From positions 17,059 through 81,058 of the forward strand of contig NZ_BONP01000018.1 of the NCBI RefSeq assembly GCF_016862775.1: 64,000 nucleotides of DNA. Direction: 5' to 3'. The notes under the pieces are model-generated. The model was not told the origin of the DNA. It saw nothing but the letters and a program-made list of their open reading frames with translations, and did no database searches. Positions 35,645 through 43,617 of this stretch are shown in pieces (positions within the stretch are counted from its first letter, which is position 1; each line of letters starts with the position of its first letter). This DNA comes from Cellulomonas phragmiteti (lineage in GTDB: Bacteria; Actinomycetota; Actinomycetes; Actinomycetales; Cellulomonadaceae). Position numbers and translations under genes: made by a program.

Positions 35645-36511
35645 GTGAGCAGCCCCCTCGATCCGGTGCCCGCGCACCCGCCCGTGGCCGACCTCGTGGC
35701 CGTCGCGCGGGACGTCGCCCTGGCCGCCGGCCGCCTGGTCCACGACGGCCGACCCGAGACGGTGGACGTCGCCTCGACCAAGTCCAGCGCCGTCGACGTG
35801 GTGACCGCGATGGACCTCGCCAGCGAGGACCTCGTGCGTCGCATGCTGGCCCGCCTGCGGCCGGACGACGGCATCCTCGGTGAGGAGGGCGGCCACCGGC
35901 CCGGCACGTCCGGCGTGACCTGGGTGGTCGACCCGATCGACGGCACCGTCAACTACCTGTACGGCCTGCCCGCGTACGCCGTGAGCGTCGCTGCCGTCGT
36001 GGGTGAGCCGACCCCTGCGACCTGGACCGCGCTCGCGGGCTGCGTCCACGCGCCGGCCACGGGGGAGACCTGGACCGCGGGCCGCGGGCTGGGCGCCCAC
36101 CTCGGCGGGCGTCGGCTGACGCTCGGTGCCGCGCCGTCGCTGGACCGCTGCCTGGTCGGCACGGGGTTCGGGTACGTGGCCGAGCGTCGTCGATCGCAGG
36201 CGCGCGTCCTGGCGGAGCTGCTGCCCCGGGTGCGGGACGTCCGTCGCATGGGGGCCGCCGCCCTCGACCTGTGCCAGGTGGCCGGCGGTCGGCTGGACCT
36301 GTACTACGAGCGCGGCCTGCAGCCGTGGGACCTCGCCGCGGGCGCGCTCGTCGTGACCGAGGCGGGGGGTGTGGTGACGGGCCTGCGCGGAGCCGCGGCG
36401 GGCGCGGCGATGACGGTCGCGGGTGCCGCCGACCGCGTCGCCGAGCTCGTCGAGGTGCTCGAGGAGCAAGCCGCCGACGCCCCCGACGCGCCGGGCGCCG
36501 ACGCCGGGTGA
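35645..36511 (+). CDS. inositol monophosphatase family protein
   Basis: A 288-residue Mg2+-dependent phosphatase (SuhB/IMPase/CysQ superfamily). Metal-binding motifs are visible: ILGEEGG, then WVVDPIDGTVNYLYG (DPIDGT), and the C-terminal GLQPWDLAAGALVVTEAGG (WD). Substrates in the family include myo-inositol phosphate, histidinol phosphate and PAP; actinobacteria usually have several paralogues, so the substrate is open. The last 25 residues are low-complexity Asp/Ala/Pro. Confidence 0.9.
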   Translation: MSSPLDPVPAHPPVADLVAVARDVALAAGRLVHDGRPETVDVASTKSSAVDVVTAMDLASEDLVRRMLARLRPDDGILGEEGGHRPGTSGVTWVVDPIDGTVNYLYGLPAYAVSVAAVVGEPTPATWTALAGCVHAPATGETWTAGRGLGAHLGGRRLTLGAAPSLDRCLVGTGFGYVAERRRSQARVLAELLPRVRDVRRMGAAALDLCQVAGGRLDLYYERGLQPWDLAAGALVVTEAGGVVTGLRGAAAGAAMTVAGAADRVAELVEVLEEQAADAPDAPGADAG

Positions 36512-36730
36512 ACCGGACGTCGCGCCCGCGGGTCGCCGGTCCCTGACCTGCGCAGACGCCGTGGCGCGGGGTGTCGCCGGTCACGTGCGGCGACATGGGC
36601 ACGTGTCCGTGTTCGCATCCGCGCCCGCGGTGATGCACAATCCGTCCGCGCGGGGAACAAAACGCTGTCGTGGCGCATTGATCCCGCGTACCACGACACT
36701 GCTGCAGAAGACGGAGTGTGACGCTCTCAC
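36512..36730 (+). promoter_or_regulatory. 219-bp upstream region of the DUF4193 gene
   Basis: This gap is richer in A/T than its surroundings. It contains a possible promoter with TTCGCA (36612-36617) and CACAAT (36636-36641) spaced by 18 nt. An 8-bp inverted repeat follows and is listed separately. The leader to the ATG would be about 80 nt. No open frame of note. Confidence 0.35.
36666..36698. repeat. inverted repeat TGTCGTGG-N17-CCACGACA
   Basis: Perfect 8-bp arms 17 nt apart lie 33 nt upstream of the DUF4193 start and just downstream of the candidate promoter. The half-sites sit about 25 bp apart centre to centre. It could be a dimeric operator or a leader stem-loop. Confidence 0.4.
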
Positions 36731-37030
36731 ATGGCAACCGACTACGACGCCCCGCGCAAGACCGAGGAGGACCTGAGCGAGGACTCGCTCCAGGAGCTCC
36801 AGGCCCGGCGCTCCGACAAGAACTCGGGCGTGGTGGACGAGGACGAGACGGAGGCCGCCGAGGGGTTCGAGCTCCCCGGCGCCGACCTGTCCGGCGAGGA
36901 GCTCTCCGTCCGCGTCCTTCCCCGCCAGGCCGACGAGTTCACGTGCTCGAAGTGCTTCCTGGTGCACCACCGCAGCCAGCTCGCCTACGAGCGTGAGGGC
37001 TCGCCCGTGTGCTCGGAGTGCGCGGCCTGA
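36731..37030 (+). CDS. DUF4193 small acidic protein
   Basis: A 99-residue acidic protein. The N-terminal two thirds are Glu/Asp rich (EEDLSEDSLQELQARRSDKN), the C-terminus has two Cys pairs, CSKC and CSEC, flanking HHRSQLA, which could bind zinc in an RbpA- or zinc-ribbon-like manner. DUF4193 proteins are widespread in actinobacteria, and their function is not established. A GGAG site lies about 13 nt before the ATG. The conserved Cys pairs and well-formed upstream region suggest strong, regulated expression. Confidence 0.85.
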   Translation: MATDYDAPRKTEEDLSEDSLQELQARRSDKNSGVVDEDETEAAEGFELPGADLSGEELSVRVLPRQADEFTCSKCFLVHHRSQLAYEREGSPVCSECAA

Positions 37031-37072
37031 TCCCTCCCGTGCGCGGCCCGCGGCCCGCACCGACCGCCCGAC

Positions 37073-37102
37073 CGGCCGGTCACCCCTCGGGGTGCCCGGC
37101 CG
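37073..37102. terminator. terminator hairpin between convergent DUF4193 and DUF3093 genes
   Basis: A 14-bp stem with one mismatch (37073-37086 with 37089-37102) and a tight 2-nt loop runs through the stop codon of the minus-strand gene. Confidence 0.6.
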
Positions 37103-37613
37103 TCGTCGTCCCCCCGGCGCGGTCGCTGCCGAGCGCGGCGACCAGCGCGTCGGGCCGTCGCGTGGACACGATCCAGTAGGGCGTCGGGTCCTGCGGGTCA
37201 CGGACCTCGACGCGCACGGCGGTGCCGATCCACGAGCGCAGGCACGCGTACGCCCGGGCATCGAGCGCCGGGCCCAGCTCGGCGCGCAGCCCGGCACGGT
37301 CCAGGACCCGGGGGTCGGCGAGCAGGTCGACGGGGATGCGTGCGGCCCCCGCGCGCAGCACGCCGTGCTCGACGTCCACCCGCGGGGTCGTCAGGACGGC
37401 CCCGACCAGCCCGACGACCAGGGCCACGACGCCCACGACCAGCGACAGCACCAGGTCGACGGGCACGAACGCCGCGCCCAGCACGGCGGCGAACGCCACC
37501 ACGCCGCCCCATCCCAGCGGTCCGGGCCACAGCCGCTCGTGGTGCCGGGCCGTCACGCCGGCCGACGGCGTCGGCGCCGCGGGGGACGTGGCGGGGTCGG
37601 GTGTCGTCGTCAT
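37080..37613 (-). CDS. DUF3093 membrane protein
   Basis: A 177-residue protein. A short polar N-terminus precedes two closely spaced helices (about residues 32-52 and 57-80; [37 protein letters not shown]), then a soluble domain with [24 protein letters not shown], the C-terminal motif of DUF3093. Function unknown. Both GTG 37619 and ATG 37613 could start; I chose ATG because GATCCT lies 6 nt upstream of it. It is divergent from dut. Confidence 0.78.
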   Translation of the reverse strand: MTTTPDPATSPAAPTPSAGVTARHHERLWPGPLGWGGVVAFAAVLGAAFVPVDLVLSLVVGVVALVVGLVGAVLTTPRVDVEHGVLRAGAARIPVDLLADPRVLDRAGLRAELGPALDARAYACLRSWIGTAVRVEVRDPQDPTPYWIVSTRRPDALVAALGSDRAGGTTTAGHPEG

Positions 37614-37619
37614 GCCCAC

Positions 37620-37625
37620 AGGATC
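37620..37625 (-). promoter_or_regulatory. -10-like element GATCCT upstream of DUF3093
   Basis: GATCCT on the minus strand, 6 nt, then ATG at 37613. It matches only A2 and T6 of the hexamer, so it is weaker than the others. Confidence 0.3.
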
Positions 37626-37702
37626 TCACCGCCCTGGCGCGCCGTGGGGCGAGGCGGGGTACCGGCACCGCCCGCGGGTGCCCCGGGCGCCGCCCGGCGC
37701 GG

Positions 37703-37708
37703 TAGGGT
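37703..37708 (+). promoter_or_regulatory. -10-like element TAGGGT, leaderless dut
   Basis: TAGGGT is followed by 8 nt and the GTG of dut, with no ribosome-binding site. Confidence 0.45.
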
Positions 37709-37716
37709 CGGCCCCC

Positions 37717-38223
37717 GTGACAGCGACCAGCCATCCCGGCCAGGACCACCCCGACGCGGGCGTCCAGGTGCAGCTGCGCCGGCTCGACCCGGACCTGCCG
37801 GCACCGGCCTACGCGCACCCGGGCGACGCGGGTGCCGACCTCGTCGCGCGCGAGGACGTGACGCTGGCGCCCGGAGCGCGGGCGACGGTCCCCACGGGTG
37901 TGTCGATCGCGCTCCCGCCGGGGTACGCGGCGTTCGTCCACCCGAGGTCGGGCCTCGCGGCCCGGCACGGCCTGACGGTCGTCAACGCGCCCGGGACGGT
38001 CGACGCGGGCTACCGGGGCGAGATCGCCGTGACGCTGCTCAACACGGACCTCGAGCAGCCGATCGTGCTGCACCGGGGCGACCGCATCGCCCAGCTCGTG
38101 GTCCAGCGCGTCGAGCACGTGCGCTTCGTCGAGGTCGACGTGCTGCCGGACTCGGTGCGGGGCGAGGGCGGGTTCGGGTCCAGCGGCGGCTGGACGGCCG
38201 CCGTCGGGGCGTCCACGGCGTGA
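37717..38223 (+). CDS. dut: deoxyuridine 5'-triphosphate nucleotidohydrolase
   Basis: A 168-residue trimeric dUTPase that keeps uracil out of DNA and supplies dUMP. All five motifs are seen: [12 protein letters not shown], the [11 protein letters not shown] loop, [23 protein letters not shown], and the P-loop-like C-terminus GGFGSSGGW. About 16 extra residues precede the domain. The GTG lies 8 nt after TAGGGT. It is followed by a run of actinobacterial genes (DUF3710, OB-fold, DUF3159) on the same strand. Confidence 0.95.
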   Translation: MTATSHPGQDHPDAGVQVQLRRLDPDLPAPAYAHPGDAGADLVAREDVTLAPGARATVPTGVSIALPPGYAAFVHPRSGLAARHGLTVVNAPGTVDAGYRGEIAVTLLNTDLEQPIVLHRGDRIAQLVVQRVEHVRFVEVDVLPDSVRGEGGFGSSGGWTAAVGASTA

Positions 38224-38332
38224 CCGTCACCCGGCCGCCGGCCGGGGACGGAACTACTGTCGTCATGACCGTCGTTGAGGGTCGTGAGGACCTTGGTGCA
38301 GGACGAGGGCGTGCGAGCGCCGGTCGGAGGAA

Positions 38333-39061
38333 ATGAACGTGGGTCTGTTCCGTCGTGGCCCGAAGGAGGGCGGCGCGGCCGACGCACCGGCCGACGTCCC
38401 GCAGGTCGAGGCGGTCGTCGACACGCCGGCCGAGGACGAGGCCGCCGACGTCGACGCCCGGGGCCCCTGGGACGCCGAGGCGATCTTCCCCGCGGCACCC
38501 CGCGTCGACCTCGGCGCCATCCTCCTGCCGCCCGTCGAGGGCATGGAGGTGCGCCTCGAGGTCGACAAGGCCACCAACGTCGTCTCGGCCGTGGCCGTCC
38601 TCCTGGAGGGCTCGTCCCTGCAGCTGCAGGCGTTCGCCGCGCCGCGCAGCGAGGGCATCTGGGACGAGATCCGCGAGGAGATCGCCGCGTCGATCACGCA
38701 GCAGGGCGGCACCGTCGACGACCTGCCCGGCCCGTTCGGCCGCGAGCTGCTCGCCCGGCTGCCCGTCCGCACGCCGGAGGGTCGCACCGGGCACCGCCCC
38801 GCGCGGTTCATCGGCAGCGACGGTCCCCGCTGGTTCCTGCGCGGCGTGCTCACGGGCCGCGCGGCGGTGGAGCCCGACGCGGCGGGCACGTTGGAGAACC
38901 TGTTCAGCCAGGTCGTCGTCGTGCGGGGCACGGACGCACGGCCCCCGCGCGACCTGCTCCCGCTGCAGCTGCCCGGCGGGGCGACCCCGCCGACAGCACC
39001 GGCGGAGCAGCCGCGGTTCGCGCCGCCCGCCCGCGGCCCGGAGATCACGGAGATCGGATGA
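38333..39061 (+). CDS. DUF3710 family protein
   Basis: A 242-residue protein. A polar acidic N-terminus (GLFRRGPKEGGAADAPADVP) leads into the DUF3710 domain (about 50-210) with ILLPPVEGMEVRLEVDKATN, an internal GSDGPRWFLRGVLTGRAA and VVVRGTDARPPRDLLPLQLP. It is soluble and beta rich. DUF3710 genes commonly follow dut in actinobacteria; function not established. The ATG has a strong GGAGGAA site, and the stop overlaps the next gene by 4 bp. Confidence 0.85.
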   Translation: MNVGLFRRGPKEGGAADAPADVPQVEAVVDTPAEDEAADVDARGPWDAEAIFPAAPRVDLGAILLPPVEGMEVRLEVDKATNVVSAVAVLLEGSSLQLQAFAAPRSEGIWDEIREEIAASITQQGGTVDDLPGPFGRELLARLPVRTPEGRTGHRPARFIGSDGPRWFLRGVLTGRAAVEPDAAGTLENLFSQVVVVRGTDARPPRDLLPLQLPGGATPPTAPAEQPRFAPPARGPEITEIG

Positions 39062-39426
39062 CGTTCACCGACAGGGTGCGCAAGGCCCTCGCCTCGCAGG
39101 CCGAGATCGAGGCCGACGAGGAGCGCGCCGACGCGTTGCGGGTGCCCGGCTGCTGCCCGGTCGACGCCCTGCCCCACCGCGAGCGGGCGAGCGTCTCCGG
39201 TGTGCTGCGGTCGGTCACCCTCCGGCCGCGCGACGGCGTGCCGGCCATCGAGGCGGAGCTGTACGACGGCTCGGGCGCCCTCGACCTGGTCTGGCTGGGA
39301 CGGCGGAGCATCGCGGGGATCGAGCCCGGCCGCCGCCTCAAGGTCGACGGCATGGTGTGCCAAGTCGACGGTCGGCGCACCGTCTTCAACCCGCGCTACG
39401 AGCTGCGCGCCCGGCCAGGGGAGTGA
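39058..39426 (+). CDS. OB-fold nucleic-acid-binding domain protein
   Basis: A 122-residue protein. After a helical, acidic N-terminus (about 30 residues) it has a single OB-fold (RASVSGVLRSVTLRPRDGVP, AELYDGSGALDLVWLGRRSI, PGRRLKVDGMV), like the tRNA-anticodon/RecG-type wedge OB-fold. Similar small proteins sit in the same place in other actinobacteria. It may bind DNA or RNA; no partner is known. It overlaps DUF3710 by 4 bp, so the two are co-translated. Confidence 0.8.
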   Translation: MTFTDRVRKALASQAEIEADEERADALRVPGCCPVDALPHRERASVSGVLRSVTLRPRDGVPAIEAELYDGSGALDLVWLGRRSIAGIEPGRRLKVDGMVCQVDGRRTVFNPRYELRARPGE

Positions 39427-39430
39427 GTCG

Positions 39431-40213
39431 ATGGACGAGACGAGCCGCGACCGCGACGCCGTGCCCGGCGACGACGAGCACGCCCACGACGTCGTCGGCA
39501 CGGTCGACGACGTGGTCCCGCCCGAGGAGGGGGGCGCCCGGGGTCTGCGGTCCCTGACGGCCGACGAGTTCTCGGCCGCGGACGCCGTCGGCGGGGTGCG
39601 CGGCATCGTCGAGGCGGTGGCGCCGGGGCTGCTGTTCGTCGTCGTGTACATCGCGACGGGCCAGCAGCTGCGACCTGCGCTGATCGCCGCGTCCGCGGCC
39701 GCGGTGCTCGCGGTCGTCGCGCGTCTGGTCCAGCGCACGCCCGTCACGCAGGCGTTCTCCGGGGTGCTCGGCGTCGGCATCGGCGTGGTCTGGGCGTGGC
39801 GGACCGGTGACGCGAGCGACTACTTCGCGTACGGCCTGCTCGTCAACGTGACCTACTTCGTCGGGACGCTCGTGTCCATCCTCGCGGGGTGGCCGCTGGT
39901 CGGGCTCGTGATGGGGATGTTCAGCAACCGCGGGCCGCTCGGTGGGGGTCCCTGGTCGGCCGCCGTCGAGTGGCGGCACGACCCGGTGCTGCGTCGCCGC
40001 TACTCGCTGGCGACGTGGCCCTGGGTCGCCATGTTCGGGCTGCGGCTGCTCGTGCAGCTGCCGCTGTTCCTCGCCGGTGAGGTCGTGTGGCTGGGCACCG
40101 CGAAGCTCGCGATGGGACTGCCGCTGACGGCCGTGGCGCTGTGGCTCAGCTGGATGCTGGTCCGCGGGTCAGCAGACGCTCGAGCGCCTTCTCGTCCACC
40201 TCACGACCGGTGA
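39431..40213 (+). CDS. DUF3159 membrane protein
   Basis: A 260-residue protein with an acidic N-terminus of about 55 residues and five or six membrane helices (the first near 63-80, GLLFVVVYIATGQ; the last near 215-245). The motif SFWNRG-like SNRGPLGGGPWSA and the WRHDPVLRRRYSLAT loop are typical of DUF3159. The gene is 4 bp after the OB-fold stop. Its last 68 bases overlap the convergent TrkA gene. Confidence 0.8.
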   Translation: MDETSRDRDAVPGDDEHAHDVVGTVDDVVPPEEGGARGLRSLTADEFSAADAVGGVRGIVEAVAPGLLFVVVYIATGQQLRPALIAASAAAVLAVVARLVQRTPVTQAFSGVLGVGIGVVWAWRTGDASDYFAYGLLVNVTYFVGTLVSILAGWPLVGLVMGMFSNRGPLGGGPWSAAVEWRHDPVLRRRYSLATWPWVAMFGLRLLVQLPLFLAGEVVWLGTAKLAMGLPLTAVALWLSWMLVRGSADARAPSRPPHDR

Positions 40214-40820
40214 CGAAGAGCAGCTCGTCGCGGCCCTCCAGCGTGTCGTCGGGGCTGGGGGCGAGCGGCCGTGCGTCCCGCACGATGCAGGCCAGGACGG
40301 TGTCCGTCGGCCACGCGATCTGACCGATCCGCACCCCCGCCAGGGGGGAGTCCTCGGGCAGCGTGAGCTCGAGGATGTCCGCCTTCGACTGGTGGAACGT
40401 GAAGATCCGCACGAGGTCGCCGACGGCCACCGCCTCCTCGACCATCGCCGTCATGATCCGCGGCGTGGAGACGGCGACGTCGACGCCCCACGCGGCGTCG
40501 AACATCCACTCGTTCTTCGGGTTGTTGACGCGCGCGACGGTGCGCGGCACGCCGAACTCGGTCTTGGCCAGCAGCGAGATCACCAGGTTGGCCTTGTCGT
40601 CGCCGGTGGCCGCGACCATCACGTCGCACTCGTCGGCGCGCACCTCGCGCAGCGTCGGGAGCTCGCAGGCGTCGGCCAGCAGCCAGTCGGCGTCGGCCAC
40701 CTGCGCGACACGCATCGCGGACGGCTGGCGGTCGACCAGGGTGACCTCGTGGTCGTGGGCGAGCAGCTCGCGCGCGATGGACCGGCCCACGGAGCCCGCG
40801 CCGGCGATGACGACCCTCAT
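40146..40820 (-). CDS. TrkA family potassium uptake regulator (second RCK protein)
   Basis: A 224-residue cytoplasmic protein with an RCK_N domain (GAGSVGRSIARELLAHDHEV, a Rossmann NAD-binding motif) and an RCK_C domain (about 140-220; LTLPEDSPLAGVRIGQIAW). RCK proteins gate K+ channels or transporters in response to NAD(H), ATP or c-di-AMP. The ATG overlaps the stop of the other RCK gene by 4 bp. No TrkH/KtrB membrane subunit lies in the window; a KimA-like transporter lies beside it. The 3' end overlaps DUF3159 by 68 bp. Confidence 0.9.
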   Translation of the reverse strand: MRVVIAGAGSVGRSIARELLAHDHEVTLVDRQPSAMRVAQVADADWLLADACELPTLREVRADECDVMVAATGDDKANLVISLLAKTEFGVPRTVARVNNPKNEWMFDAAWGVDVAVSTPRIMTAMVEEAVAVGDLVRIFTFHQSKADILELTLPEDSPLAGVRIGQIAWPTDTVLACIVRDARPLAPSPDDTLEGRDELLFVTGREVDEKALERLLTRGPASS

Positions 40821-41482
40821 GCGTCCACCGCCGGGGGTGCGGTCAGGACGCGTTCCACGGCCGGCGCGTCGTCGACGCGCAGGAGCATGTGCACGGTGTC
40901 GTTCTCCTGCAGGACGGAACCGGGCGTCGGCAGCAGGCCGTCGCCGTAGCGGGTGACGTACGCGACGCGCGCGCCGCTGACGTCCTCGAGCGCACGCAGC
41001 GGGCGGCCGGCCCAGGCGGGGTGGATGTCGACCTGCGCGAGCTGGATCCGCCCCGACGCGTCGCGGTACTCGTCGGTCATGCCCATGGGGAGCATGCGTC
41101 GCAGCACCTGGTCGGCCGTCCACCGCACCGTCGCCACGGTGGGGATCCCGAGCCGCTGGTAGATCTCGGCACGGTGCGGGTCGTAGATCCGGGCCACGAC
41201 GTTCTCGACGCCGAACGTCTCGCGCACGACACGCGCCGCCAGGATGTTCGAGTTGTCGCCGTCCGAGACGGCGGCGAACGCGTAGGTGTCGTCGATGCCG
41301 GCCGTCCGCAGCGTGTCGCGGTCGAACCCGAGCCCGGTGACCTTGTTGCCGGAGAACCCGGCCTCGAGCCGACGGAACGCGTCGGGGTTCTGGTCGATGA
41401 CCGCGACGGAGTGGCCCCGGGACTCCAGGGACTGCGCCAGGGTGGCCCCGACACGTCCGCATCCCATGATGACGAAGTGCAC
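40817..41482 (-). CDS. TrkA family potassium uptake regulator (first RCK protein; CeoB-like)
   Basis: A 221-residue paralogue of the following gene. RCK_N begins MHFVIMGCGRVGATLAQSLESRG, and the RCK_C domain has VDIHPAWAGRPLRALEDVSGARV. The pair corresponds to mycobacterial CeoB-CeoC. Both are probably subunits of one heteromeric regulator, which the 4-bp gene overlap supports. The GTG starts 131 bp from the divergent KimA-like gene, so the two transcription units share a control region. Confidence 0.9.
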   Translation of the reverse strand: MHFVIMGCGRVGATLAQSLESRGHSVAVIDQNPDAFRRLEAGFSGNKVTGLGFDRDTLRTAGIDDTYAFAAVSDGDNSNILAARVVRETFGVENVVARIYDPHRAEIYQRLGIPTVATVRWTADQVLRRMLPMGMTDEYRDASGRIQLAQVDIHPAWAGRPLRALEDVSGARVAYVTRYGDGLLPTPGSVLQENDTVHMLLRVDDAPAVERVLTAPPAVDA

Positions 41483-41599
41483 AGCCGGTCACGCTATACC
41501 CCGACGGGCCGCGCGTGCAGCGCGGGCGTGCGGGACGTGCGGGGCGTGCCGGACGTGGGACATCGTGGCCGTGGTGTACCGGGGGTGCCCGGGCGGGCA

Positions 41600-41605
41600 T
41601 ACGAT
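41600..41605 (+). promoter_or_regulatory. -10-like element TACGAT upstream of KimA-like gene
   Basis: TACGAT is followed by 8 nt and the GTG at 41614; no Shine-Dalgarno sequence. Confidence 0.45.
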
Positions 41606-41613
41606 CGCTGATC

Positions 41614-43617
41614 GTGTCGGACCTCGCAGACGCCGCCAAGCGGCTCGTGCTCGGCCGGCCGGTCCGCAGCGACCGGCTCGGCCACACCCTGCTCCCCAAG
41701 CGCGTCGCCCTGCCCGTGTTCGCCTCCGACGCACTGTCGTCGGTGGCGTACGCCCCGGACGAGATCCTGCTGACGCTCTCGCTCGCCGGCCTGACGGCCC
41801 TGACCATCTCGCCGTGGGTCGGCCTCGCGGTGGCGGTGGTGCTCCTGACCGTCGTCGCGTCCTACCGGCAGAACGTCCACGCGTACCCGTCGGGCGGGGG
41901 CGACTACGAGGTCGCCTCGGTCAACCTGGGCCCGAAGGCGGGGGTGACCGTCGCCAGCGCCCTGCTGGTCGACTACACGCTGACCGTCGCGGTGTCGATC
42001 TCGGCGGGCGCGCAGTACGCGGCGACGGCGGTACCGGCACTGCGGGGCCACGAGACGGCCTTCGCGATCGCGCTGGTCGTGGGCCTGGCGATCGCGAACT
42101 TGCGCGGGGTCAAGGAGTCCGGCAGCGCGTTCGCGATCCCCGTGTACCTGTTCATGGGCGCCATGGGCTCGCTCGCGGTGGTCGGTGCCGTGCGCTACTT
42201 CACGGGCAGCCTGCCGCCCGCCGAGAGCGCGGCGCTCGACGTCGCCGCCGACGCGGGCTTCGACCAGGGCCTCATGGGGCTGGCCGGCGGCTTCCTCGTG
42301 CTGCGCGCCTTCGCCTCCGGCTGCGCCGCCCTGACCGGGGTCGAGGCCATCAGCAACGGCGTCCCGGCGTTCCGCAAGCCGAAGTCGCGCAACGCCGCGA
42401 CGACCCTGGCGCTGCTGGGCGGGATCTCGATCTCGATGATCATGTCGATCCTGCTGCTGGCGCAGGCCACGGGGGTGAAGTTCGCGCACGACCCGTCCAC
42501 GCAGCTCCTGCGCGACGGCGTCCCGGTGGGCGAGGACTACGAGCAGCACCCCGTCATCAGCCAGCTGGCGGCCTCGGTGTTCTCCGGCGTCGACGTGCTG
42601 TTCATCGCGGTGTCGGTGGTGACGGGCGTCATCCTGGTCCTCGCGGCCAACACCGCGTTCAACGGGTTCCCGGTGCTCGGCTCGATCCTCGCGCGCGACG
42701 GGTACCTGCCCCGGCAGCTGCACACCCGCGGAGACCGGCTGGCGTTCTCCAACGGGATCATCACGCTGGCGGCGGCGGCGGTCGCCCTGATCTGGGTCTT
42801 CGACGCCCAGGTCACGCGTCTGATCCAGCTCTACATCGTGGGGGTCTTCGTCTCTTTCACGTTGTCGCAGCTCGGGATGGTGCGGCACTGGACGCGGGGG
42901 CTGCGCACCGAGCCCGACCCGCGCGCCCGGAGCCGCATGCGCCGCTCCCGCGTGATCAACTCGATCGGCCTGGGCATGACCGGCACGGTCCTGGTCATCG
43001 TGCTCGTCACCAAGTTCACGCACGGCGCGTGGCTGGCGCTGCTGGCCATGGCGGCGGTGTTCGGCGCCATGCAGGCCGTGCACCGCCACTACATGCGCGT
43101 GCGCGCCGAGCTCGCGCTCGGTGAGGACGCGCTCGCGGCCCGGGCCCTGCCGAGCCGGGTGCACGCGGTGGTCCTCGTGTCGCACCTGCACCGCCCGACG
43201 ATGCGCGCGCTCGCGTACGCCCGCGCGTCACGACCCAACGTGCTCGAGGCCGTGACGGTCGGCGTCGACACGGACGAGGTGGCGGCGCTGCGCGCCCAGT
43301 GGGAGGCCGCGGACCTGCCGGTGCCCCTGAAGGTGCTGGACTCCCCGTTCCGGGAGATCACGCGCCCCGTCCTGACGTACGTCCGCTCGATCCGGCGCGA
43401 GAGCCCGCGCGACCTGGTGGTCGTCTACATCCCCGAGTACGTCGTGGGCCACTGGTGGGAGCATCTGCTGCACAACCAGAGTGCGCTGCGGCTCAAGAGC
43501 CGGCTGCTGTTCACGCCGGGCGTGGTGGTGGCCTCGGTGCCGTGGCAGCTGGCCTCCACGGCAGGGCAGACAGGGCTCGAGGACTCCGTCCGGGGTACCG
43601 TTCCGCGTGGCTACTGA
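41614..43617 (+). CDS. APC superfamily transporter, KimA-like potassium importer
   Basis: A 667-residue protein. Residues about 30-500 hold some twelve membrane helices with the APC motif AYPSGGGDYEVASVNLGP near the first helices. The C-terminal 160 residues are soluble (VHAVVLVSHLHRPTMRALAYARA), resembling a UspA-like domain. This layout matches KimA, the c-di-AMP-regulated K+/H+ symporter, rather than ordinary amino-acid permeases. Adjacent divergent RCK genes strengthen the potassium assignment, but an amino-acid substrate is still possible. The 3' end overlaps the next gene by 11 bp. Confidence 0.8.
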   Translation: MSDLADAAKRLVLGRPVRSDRLGHTLLPKRVALPVFASDALSSVAYAPDEILLTLSLAGLTALTISPWVGLAVAVVLLTVVASYRQNVHAYPSGGGDYEVASVNLGPKAGVTVASALLVDYTLTVAVSISAGAQYAATAVPALRGHETAFAIALVVGLAIANLRGVKESGSAFAIPVYLFMGAMGSLAVVGAVRYFTGSLPPAESAALDVAADAGFDQGLMGLAGGFLVLRAFASGCAALTGVEAISNGVPAFRKPKSRNAATTLALLGGISISMIMSILLLAQATGVKFAHDPSTQLLRDGVPVGEDYEQHPVISQLAASVFSGVDVLFIAVSVVTGVILVLAANTAFNGFPVLGSILARDGYLPRQLHTRGDRLAFSNGIITLAAAAVALIWVFDAQVTRLIQLYIVGVFVSFTLSQLGMVRHWTRGLRTEPDPRARSRMRRSRVINSIGLGMTGTVLVIVLVTKFTHGAWLALLAMAAVFGAMQAVHRHYMRVRAELALGEDALAARALPSRVHAVVLVSHLHRPTMRALAYARASRPNVLEAVTVGVDTDEVAALRAQWEAADLPVPLKVLDSPFREITRPVLTYVRSIRRESPRDLVVVYIPEYVVGHWWEHLLHNQSALRLKSRLLFTPGVVVASVPWQLASTAGQTGLEDSVRGTVPRGY

